From Roseomonas sp. (lineage in GTDB: Bacteria > Pseudomonadota > Alphaproteobacteria > Acetobacterales > Acetobacteraceae), in contig JADCFQ010000008.1 in NCBI GenBank assembly GCA_020249435.1, positions 101,446-165,445 of the forward strand: 64,000 nt of DNA, written 5' to 3'. The notes below the pieces were generated by a model. It searched no databases, had not been told where the DNA came from, and saw only the letters and a list, made by a program, of their open reading frames with translations. Below, piece after piece: positions 58,303-64,000 of the stretch. Positions within the stretch are counted from its first letter, which is position 1. Each line of letters opens with the position of its first letter. The position numbers and the translations under genes were made by a program.

Positions 58303-59949
58303 ATGAATGTCATGACTGGCGATCTTGCCTTCATCCCGCTGGGCGGGACGGGCGAGATCGGAATGAACCTTAATGTCTATCGTTGCGATGGCGCCTTGCT
58401 GGCGGTGGATTGCGGGCTTGGCTTTGCCGGTCCGGACCTGCCGGAAGTGGATGTCATGGTGCCGGATGCTGCCTGGCTCGCGGAAAATCGCGGTGCCCTG
58501 CAAGCGCTGATCATCACCCATGCGCATGAAGACCATATCGGCGCGGTTGTGCATCTGTGGCGGCAATTGCGCTGCCCAATCTATGGCACGGCTTTCGTGC
58601 TTTCTGTGCTGCGCCGCAAGCTTGGCGAAGCGGGCATGATTCATGAAGTGCGCCTGAATGAATTGCCGCCAGGCGGGCGCGTGAAGCTCGGCCCCTTCGA
58701 TTGCAGCTTTATCCCCGTCACACACTCCATCCCGGAAGCCCAGGCTCTGGTGCTGCGCACGCCTTACGGCCTGGTGCTGCACACCGGCGATTGGAAGCTT
58801 GACCCCACGCCCATGATCGGCGCGCCCACGGATGAAAGCGCCTTTGAACGGCTTGGCGCAGAAGGCGTGCTCGCCATGGTGTGCGATTCGACCAATGCCC
58901 TGGTCGAAGGCCATTCAGGCAGTGAGGCTGAGGTGCGTGCCTCGCTCACGGAACTGATCAAGGGCATCAAGGGGCGCATTGCCGTTACCTGCTTCGCGTC
59001 CAATGTCGCGCGCCTGGAAAGCATTGCGGTGGCGGGCCGCGCGGCGGGGCGGCAAGTGGCGCTGCTGGGACGGTCTTTGCGCAATATGGAAGCCTCGGCG
59101 CGCGAATGCGGCTATCTGAAGTCACTGCCGGCGTTTTTGGATGAGGAAGAAGCGGGCTTCCTGCCCGATGATGAGATTCTGCTGATCTGTACGGGCAGCC
59201 AGGGCGAACCTCGTTCTGCGATGGCGAAGATCGCGGAAGATAAGCACCCGGCGATTGCACTCGGTGAAGGCGATACGGTGATCTTTTCCTCACGCCAGAT
59301 ACCGGGGAATGAGGTCGCCATTCAGCGCGTGCAGGATGGGCTGGTGCGCCGCGGCTGCCGCGTGATTACCGATGAACAGGCCATGGTGCATGTCTCCGGC
59401 CATCCGGCGCGTGAGGAATTGCGCCGGCTCTACGCGCTGGTGAAGCCGCGCATTGCGGTGCCGGTGCATGGCGAATGGCGGCATATGCAGGAACATGCCG
59501 ATCTGGCGCGCGCTGCCGGCGCCAAGCCTGTCTTGTTGAATGATGGCGATGTGCTGCGCCTTTCCGGCAATCGGGCTGAGGTGATTGAAGCCGTCCCCAC
59601 GGGCCGCCTGGCGGTGGATGGCGAACGCCTGCTGCCGCTGGATGGCGATGTCATCGCCGCGCGCCGGCGCATGATGTTCAATGGCGTGGTGCTGGCTTCT
59701 GTCGCGCTTGATCGGCAGGGCAGGGTGCTGGGTGATCCCATCATCACCGCGCCGGGGCTTTTCGCGGAAGCCGATGCCGAACCCGGCTTGGTCGCGGCAG
59801 AGCTTCGCCGGAGCATTGCCGATTTGCCGGCGGGGCTGCGCGATGATGATGAAACGCTGCGCGAATCGCTGCGCGGCGCCTTGCGCAAGGCGCTGGGCCG
59901 GCGCTTCAAAAAGCGGCCCAATGTCGAAATTCATGTGATCAGGGTTTAA
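58303..59949 (+). CDS. rnj: Ribonuclease J
   Basis: A 548-residue metallo-beta-lactamase/beta-CASP nuclease. THAHEDHIGAVVHLWRQL (about 69-86) is the zinc site, with PVTHSIPEAQALVL (about 138) and HTGDWKLD (about 163). The beta-CASP domain includes CTGSQGEPRSAMAKIA (about 305-320) and FSSRQIPGNE. HVSGHPAREEL is near 364. RNase J has both endonuclease and 5' exonuclease activity and processes 16S/23S rRNA and mRNA. Overlapping ATGs at 58303 and 58312 are both possible. The gene ends 3 bases before the DUF1467 gene. Confidence 0.95.
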   Translation: MNVMTGDLAFIPLGGTGEIGMNLNVYRCDGALLAVDCGLGFAGPDLPEVDVMVPDAAWLAENRGALQALIITHAHEDHIGAVVHLWRQLRCPIYGTAFVLSVLRRKLGEAGMIHEVRLNELPPGGRVKLGPFDCSFIPVTHSIPEAQALVLRTPYGLVLHTGDWKLDPTPMIGAPTDESAFERLGAEGVLAMVCDSTNALVEGHSGSEAEVRASLTELIKGIKGRIAVTCFASNVARLESIAVAGRAAGRQVALLGRSLRNMEASARECGYLKSLPAFLDEEEAGFLPDDEILLICTGSQGEPRSAMAKIAEDKHPAIALGEGDTVIFSSRQIPGNEVAIQRVQDGLVRRGCRVITDEQAMVHVSGHPAREELRRLYALVKPRIAVPVHGEWRHMQEHADLARAAGAKPVLLNDGDVLRLSGNRAEVIEAVPTGRLAVDGERLLPLDGDVIAARRRMMFNGVVLASVALDRQGRVLGDPIITAPGLFAEADAEPGLVAAELRRSIADLPAGLRDDDETLRESLRGALRKALGRRFKKRPNVEIHVIRV

Positions 59950-59952
59950 GCC

Positions 59953-60216
59953 ATGTCGGTCTTCACCGGCGTCATTCTCTATCTGCTGATCTGGTGGCTC
60001 GCGCTGTTTTGCGTGCTGCCGGTCGGCACGCATCCCGATTCGCAGGGCAAGCTGGAAGAAGGCGGCTGGCGCGGTGCGCCGCAAAAACACCTGATGGGCT
60101 GGAAGCTGCTCGGCACCACGGCGCTGGCGGGGGTGATTTGGCTGGCACTTTTCGCGGTAATTGAAAGCGACTGGCTGTCTTTCCGCACCGGCATTCTTGC
60201 GATGCCCACCAATTAA
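59953..60216 (+). CDS. DUF1467 family small membrane protein
   Basis: An 87-residue protein with two membrane helices: VILYLLIWWLALFCVLPVG at about 8-26, and LLGTTALAGVIWLALFAVIE at about 52-71. The loop PDSQGKLEEGGWRGAPQK and the flanking basic residues match DUF1467, a family almost limited to alphaproteobacteria and usually placed between rnj and proS as here. No function is known. A terminator follows 4 bases after the stop, closing the nuo-to-rnj transcript. Confidence 0.88.
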   Translation: MSVFTGVILYLLIWWLALFCVLPVGTHPDSQGKLEEGGWRGAPQKHLMGWKLLGTTALAGVIWLALFAVIESDWLSFRTGILAMPTN

Positions 60217-60219
60217 GCG

Positions 60220-60244
60220 AAAAACCGACCCTGGGGTCGGTTTT
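60220..60244. terminator. Intrinsic terminator, possibly bidirectional, after the DUF1467 gene
   Basis: AAAACCGACCC and GGTCGGTTTT form a strong stem around a short loop, with A residues on one side and T residues on the other. It ends transcription of the coaX-rnj-DUF1467 end of the operon. Confidence 0.85.
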
Positions 60245-60436
60245 GCCTTATATCCGGGCAATGTCAGTCTGGTAGCCGCTTTTTTGACCGTGCCTCTGGC
60301 CTTTTCTGGTTGAGCCTTCGAAGCTGGTCCGCCATTCTACAAAAACGAGAGGGAGATTGGTTTCTTCCTCTGCCGTGTGACTGGCGTTTCCTCCCTAAAC
60401 TTGGGCCGCTGCCCAATGGTGGCGGCCTTTTCTTTT
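60245..60436 (+). ncRNA. Possible small structured RNA between two terminators
   Basis: No coding frame is seen here. The sequence can fold: CGCCA (60330-60334) pairs with TGGCG (60382-60386), enclosing AGAGGGA (60348-60354) paired with TTCCTCT (60365-60371). AGGGAG (60350-60355) can instead pair with CTCCCT (60391-60396). A perfect-looking terminator follows at 60404. A promoter is not convincing (TATATC near 60249 only). It does not match the SRP RNA, RNase P RNA or tmRNA by conserved motifs. It may instead be a leader or a trailer. Confidence 0.28.
60404..60436 (+). terminator. Intrinsic terminator inside the DUF1467-proS gap
   Basis: GGCCGCTGCC and GGTGGCGGCC form a 10-bp stem (two G-T pairs) around a CAAT tetraloop, followed directly by TTTTCTTTT. 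The preceding operon already ends at 60220-60244, so this second terminator implies a transcript begun after it. Confidence 0.75.
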
Positions 60437-60611
60437 GTAATTGTTTGTGACGCCTGCTGGCAAGCATGAAAATGCCATAAACTCGCCCAAAATGACGAAT
60501 TGCTGCGTCGCACAATCGAATTTTGTCGTTTTCTTGCGTGATGCGGGCAGGTGATTCCCCAGAAGCTTCTTCTGGATTAGGGTGCGCGCCGCCTGCCCTG
60601 AATGAAGGAAC
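60437..60611. other. Upstream region of proS, no gene seen
   Basis: This 175-bp stretch is AT-richer than its surroundings. It must contain the proS promoter. TTGTGA at about 60445 followed 17 bases later by GAAAAT is the best -35/-10 candidate. The bases from 60500 to 60540 hold direct AATTTTG/AATTGCT-like AT segments but no clear dyad. Confidence 0.4.
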
Positions 60612-61931
60612 ATGACCTTGCGCCTTTCCCGCGCCTTTTTGCCGACACTGAAGGAAACCCCGGCCGAGGCGCAAATCGCCTCCCACCGCCTCATGCTGCG
60701 CGCGGGCTTGATCCGCCAGACCTCGGCGGGGATTTATGCTTGGCTGCCGGCGGGGTTGCGCGTGCTGCGCCGCGTTGAACAGATTGTGCGCGAAGAACAG
60801 GACCGCGCCGGGGCGCAGGAAATCCTGATGCCGACCATCCAGCCAGCCGAGCTTTGGCGCGAAAGCGGGCGCTATGATGATTACGGCAAGGAAATGCTCC
60901 GTATCCGTGACCGGCATGAACGCGAAATGCTGTTCGGCCCGACCAATGAGGAAATGGTCACCGATATCTTCAAGCAATTCGCCAAATCCTATCGCGATCT
61001 GCCGCGCAACCTTTATCACATCCAGTGGAAATTCCGTGATGAGGTGCGCCCGCGTTTCGGCGTGATGCGCGGGCGCGAATTCCTGATGAAGGATGCCTAT
61101 TCCTTTGATCTGACCAAGGAAGGCGCGCAGCATTCCTATCGACAGATGTTCCTGGCTTACCTGCGTACCTTTGCGCGCATGGGGCTTAAGGCCATTCCGA
61201 TGCGTGCCGATACCGGACCAATCGGCGGCAATCTTTCGCATGAATTCATCATCCTGGCCGAGACCGGCGAAAGCCAGGTTTTCGTGAGCCGCGATTTGCT
61301 GGAACGCGATGTGCTGGCCGAAGCGCCTGATTACGACAGTGATTTGACCGCGCAGGTGGATTTCTGGACCAGCCATTACGCGGCGACCGAGGAAATGCAT
61401 GACGAAGCCGCCTGGGCCGCGCTTTCGGAAGACAAGCGCGTTTCCGCCCGCGGCATTGAAGTGGGCCATATCTTCTATTTCGGCACCAAATACAGCGCGG
61501 CCATGGGCATGGCGGTCACGGGGCCGGATGGCCAGCCGGTGATCCCTGAAATGGGCAGCTATGGCATTGGCGTATCACGTTTGGTTGGTGCGCTGATTGA
61601 AGCCAATCATGATGAGGCGGGGATCAAATGGCCCGATGCGGTCGCACCTTGGGCAGCGGCCATTCTCAATCTCCGCCCTGGCGATGGGCCGACTGATGCG
61701 CTTTGTGAAACGCTTTATGCGCGGCTTGGGTCGGAAGGCGCGGTTTATGATGATCGCCCGGTGCGCGCAGGCGAGAAATTCGCCGATGCGGATTTGATGG
61801 GCTTTCCCTGGCAGGCGATTATCGGCCCGCGCGGTGCCGCTGCCGGGCGCGTTGAATTGAAGCGCCGCATGACCGGGGAGCGTGAGGAAGTGTCGCTCGA
61901 AGACGCCATTACCCGCATCAAGGGCGGCTGA
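60612..61931 (+). CDS. proS: Prolyl-tRNA synthetase
   Basis: A 439-residue class II synthetase. The motif 1 region is [20 protein letters not shown] (about 38-57). [13 protein letters not shown] (about 113-125) and [20 protein letters not shown] (about 142-161) form motif 2. [20 protein letters not shown] (about 317-336) is motif 3. The insertion editing domain of E. coli ProS is missing, so this is the short alphaproteobacterial type that relies on separate trans-editing proteins. The anticodon-binding domain is C-terminal. lolC/E follows 6 bases later. Confidence 0.96.
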   Translation: MTLRLSRAFLPTLKETPAEAQIASHRLMLRAGLIRQTSAGIYAWLPAGLRVLRRVEQIVREEQDRAGAQEILMPTIQPAELWRESGRYDDYGKEMLRIRDRHEREMLFGPTNEEMVTDIFKQFAKSYRDLPRNLYHIQWKFRDEVRPRFGVMRGREFLMKDAYSFDLTKEGAQHSYRQMFLAYLRTFARMGLKAIPMRADTGPIGGNLSHEFIILAETGESQVFVSRDLLERDVLAEAPDYDSDLTAQVDFWTSHYAATEEMHDEAAWAALSEDKRVSARGIEVGHIFYFGTKYSAAMGMAVTGPDGQPVIPEMGSYGIGVSRLVGALIEANHDEAGIKWPDAVAPWAAAILNLRPGDGPTDALCETLYARLGSEGAVYDDRPVRAGEKFADADLMGFPWQAIIGPRGAAAGRVELKRRMTGEREEVSLEDAITRIKGG

Positions 61932-61937
61932 GCCAGC

Positions 61938-63185
61938 ATGTTCAACGCTTTTGAGCGTATGGTCGCCTTCCGCTATTTGCGCGCGCGGAAGGGTGAGCGT
62001 TTTGTCTCGGTCATCGCGATCTTCTCGCTGGTTGGGATTGCGCTTGGTGTCGCGACACTGATCATTGTGATGAGCGTGATGAATGGCTTTCGCCATGAAT
62101 TGCTCGGGCGCATTCTGGGGCTCAACGGGCATCTTGGCGTCTATGCGGTCGGGTCATCCTTCACGGATTTCGATGATGTGACCAAGCGCATTCGCGCCGT
62201 GCCGGGCGTGGTTTCCGCCACGCCCATCGTCGAAGGGCAGGTGCTGATCACCTCCGATGCCGGCGGCGCCACGGGCGGGCTTGCGCGCGGCATCAGGCCA
62301 GAAGATTTGCGCGCGCGGCATCTGATTGCGGATGGTATTCGCCTGGGCAGTTTGGATGCCTTTGAAGGTGAAGACGCCATTATCATCGGGCGGCGCCTGG
62401 CATCGCGTTTGCGCGTTTCGGTTGGTGATAATGTCAGCCTGGTTTCACCCCAGGGCCGCACTACTGTCTTCGGCACCGTGCCGCGCGTGCGCGCCTATCG
62501 CGTGGTGGCGATTTTTGATGTCGGCATGAATGAATATGACAGCAGCTTCGTCTTCCTGCCCTTGGAAGCCGCGCAGCTTTACTTCCAGCAGCGCGATGCC
62601 GCTACCCAGATCGAGGTATTTGTGCAGGACCCGACGCGCCTGCGCGGCGTCATGCGCCAGATTCAGGAAGCCGCTGGCAGCCGCGTGATCGTGCATTCCT
62701 GGCAGGATGCCAATTCCAGCTTCTTCAATGCGGTGCAGGTGGAACGCAATGTGATGTTCCTGATCCTGACGCTGATCATCATCGTCGCGGCCTTCAATAT
62801 CGTCTCAAGCCTGATCATGCTGGTGAAGGATAAGGGCCGCGATATCGCGGTGCTGCGCACCATGGGTGCGACCAAGGGCGCGGTGATGCGGATTTTCCTG
62901 CTTTGTGGCGCTTCCATTGGCGTGCTCGGCACCATGATCGGCTTTGTGCTGGGCCTCGTGTTTTGCCTCAATATCGAAAGCATCCGGCAATTCCTGCAAT
63001 CACTCTCCGGCACTGAATTATTCAGCCCAGAGGTCTATTTCCTGACGCGCCTGCCCGCGATCCTGGATTACAATGAAGTCGCACAGGTCGTGGCGATGGG
63101 GCTTGGCCTTTCTTTCCTGGCCACCCTTTACCCTTCCTGGCGCGCGGCGCGCACCGATCCGGTGGAGATGCTGCGCAATGAATGA
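61938..63185 (+). CDS. lolC: Lipoprotein-releasing ABC transporter permease (LolC/LolE family)
   Basis: A 415-residue protein with four membrane helices: one near 20-45 and three in the last 150 residues. A large periplasmic domain lies between them. The start [20 protein letters not shown] and [18 protein letters not shown] segments identify the Lol permease family. [18 protein letters not shown] matches the first helix. Alphaproteobacteria usually have one such permease working as a homodimer with LolD, releasing lipoproteins to LolA. Its stop overlaps the lolD start by 8 bases. Confidence 0.94.
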   Translation: MFNAFERMVAFRYLRARKGERFVSVIAIFSLVGIALGVATLIIVMSVMNGFRHELLGRILGLNGHLGVYAVGSSFTDFDDVTKRIRAVPGVVSATPIVEGQVLITSDAGGATGGLARGIRPEDLRARHLIADGIRLGSLDAFEGEDAIIIGRRLASRLRVSVGDNVSLVSPQGRTTVFGTVPRVRAYRVVAIFDVGMNEYDSSFVFLPLEAAQLYFQQRDAATQIEVFVQDPTRLRGVMRQIQEAAGSRVIVHSWQDANSSFFNAVQVERNVMFLILTLIIIVAAFNIVSSLIMLVKDKGRDIAVLRTMGATKGAVMRIFLLCGASIGVLGTMIGFVLGLVFCLNIESIRQFLQSLSGTELFSPEVYFLTRLPAILDYNEVAQVVAMGLGLSFLATLYPSWRAARTDPVEMLRNE

Positions 63186-63858
63186 AGCGCCCCTTCACCT
63201 GGCTGCCGTTGAACGCCGCTACCGCACGGAAGCGGGTGAATTGCCCGTGCTGCTCGGCGCTGATCTGACCATTGCGGCAGGTGAGATTGTGGCGCTGGTG
63301 GCCCCTTCCGGCACCGGGAAATCAACCTTGCTGCATCTTGCGGGTTTGCTCGAAAAACCTGATGGCGGCGAGGTTTTTATTGCCGGCCAGGCCGCTGGTT
63401 CGCTTTCGGATGAGGCGCGCACCACGATCCGCCGCACCACCATCGGCTTTGTCTATCAATTTCATCATCTGCTGCCGGAATTCACCGCCGCCGAGAACAT
63501 CATCCTGCCCCAGCTTGCCGCCGGCAAAAGCCGGGCTGAGGCGACGCAGCGTGCCAAGGATTTGCTTGGGATTTTCGGCCTGCAAGCGCGGCTGGATCAT
63601 CGGCCAGGCAAGCTCTCGGGCGGCGAACAGCAGCGGGTTGCGATTGCACGCGCGCTCGCCAATCAGCCGAAGCTTTTATTGGCGGATGAACCGACGGGGA
63701 ATTTGGATGTCGGCACATCGGATAGGGTGTTTGCCGAATTGCTGGAACAGGTGCGCGGCCAGGGGCTGGCAGCGCTGATCGCGACGCATAACCCGGACCT
63801 CGCGCGGCGGATGGACCGGGTGGTGACGCTGCGTGATGGAAAGATCGTAAGCGCCTAA
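63178..63858 (+). CDS. lolD: Lipoprotein-releasing ABC transporter ATP-binding protein
   Basis: The ATG at 63178 gives 226 residues. Walker A is [13 protein letters not shown] at about 41-53, the ABC signature [15 protein letters not shown] (about 143-157), and Walker [13 protein letters not shown] (about 164-175), with the H loop in ATHNPDLA. LolD powers LolC/E-mediated release of lipoproteins from the inner membrane. In related genomes dnaE is often downstream, but here an insertion sequence starts six bases after the stop. Confidence 0.95.
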   Translation: MNEAPLHLAAVERRYRTEAGELPVLLGADLTIAAGEIVALVAPSGTGKSTLLHLAGLLEKPDGGEVFIAGQAAGSLSDEARTTIRRTTIGFVYQFHHLLPEFTAAENIILPQLAAGKSRAEATQRAKDLLGIFGLQARLDHRPGKLSGGEQQRVAIARALANQPKLLLADEPTGNLDVGTSDRVFAELLEQVRGQGLAALIATHNPDLARRMDRVVTLRDGKIVSA

Positions 63859-63863
63859 AACTA

Positions 63864-64000
63864 GGAGCCTGTCTGAGAATGACCTTCGGCTCTTTCTCGC
63901 GCTGGTACTAGCGAGGTTTTTGGTGCGTGTGCCCTTTTGTTTATGCTGTTGCCTTGTGGAGCTTGAGGATGTTGTGGGCGGTGCAGATCATTGCCCATTC
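63864..64000 (-). mobile_element. Insertion sequence end, probably IS1182-like (cut by window edge)
   Basis: A likely terminal inverted repeat, GGAGCCTGTCTGAGAAT, is at 63864-63880. A transposase gene on the minus strand ends 61 bases further in. CTAG at 63861-63864 just outside could be part of a target duplication. The family call rests on the C-terminal peptide and the end sequence and has not been checked. The partner end lies outside the window. Confidence 0.65.
63941..64000 (-). CDS. Transposase, C-terminal 19 residues (cut by window edge)
   Basis: Reading leftward from the window edge gives EWAMICTAHNILKLHKATA and a TAA at 63941-63943. The EWALIC-AHNLLKL pattern is the usual end of IS1182-family transposases. 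The catalytic DDE core is outside the window. The gene belongs to the insertion element starting at 63864. Confidence 0.65.
   Translation of the reverse strand, partial: EWAMICTAHNILKLHKATA

Noticed and set aside
60245..60436. Possible SRP RNA, tmRNA or RNase P RNA in the DUF1467-proS gap.
   Set aside because: None of the diagnostic conserved motifs of those RNAs is present; only generic pairing and a terminator are seen.

Overview
The window is GC-rich chromosomal DNA from an alphaproteobacterium, most likely Rhodospirillales and probably Acetobacteraceae (Roseomonas-like). The assignment is inferred from gene order and protein types: a complete nuoA-N operon followed by birA, coaX, an RNase J and a DUF1467 gene; clpP-clpX-lon-hup; a short prolyl-tRNA synthetase; a divergent bamE / ubiquinol-cytochrome c chaperone pair; and an unusually large set of Bug/TctC-type periplasmic solute-binding proteins. 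No search was run, so the genus is not fixed.

Left part (1-17.7 kb) is accessory, catabolic and transport DNA. Six of the seven Bug/TctC receptors in this part and the next lie beside single metabolic genes (lactate-permease-like transporter, MBL hydrolase, DMT exporter, ketopantoate-reductase-like protein, M20 peptidase, Asp/Glu-racemase-like protein without the catalytic cysteines, old yellow enzyme, LysR regulator, SAM methyltransferase). No TctA or TctB membrane subunit is present. Embedded housekeeping genes are bamE, a cytochrome bc1 assembly chaperone, a DUF177 protein and a DNA glycosylase. The LysR-methyltransferase-receptor block sits between a tRNA-Ser gene and a 12-bp copy of that tRNA's 3' end, which suggests a small transferred insert.

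Middle part: tRNA-Ser(CGA) and rplU-rpmA share a divergent promoter region, followed by obgE and proB (17.7-20.8 kb). A second accessory stretch (20.9-28.9 kb) holds AtuA-like, DUF4387 and flavin monooxygenase genes, an aldo/keto reductase, two more Bug receptors, tRNA-Ser(TGA) and an MmgE/PrpD gene. A compact cell-wall and replication operon then runs from 28.98 to 37.0 kb: mltB-like, rlpA, dacC-like, tmk, holB, metG, tatD and a PhnP-like hydrolase, with many stop/start overlaps.

Right part is housekeeping: the proteostasis genes clpP, clpX and lon, then hup, tRNA-Val and tRNA-Asp (37.1-42.3 kb); respiratory complex I nuoA to nuoN (42.5-56.7 kb) continuing into birA, coaX, rnj and a DUF1467 gene (to 60.2 kb); a 395-bp gap with two terminator hairpins and a possible small structured RNA; then proS and the lipoprotein exporter genes lolC/E-lolD. 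The window ends inside an insertion sequence (IS1182-like transposase C terminus) that begins six bases after lolD.
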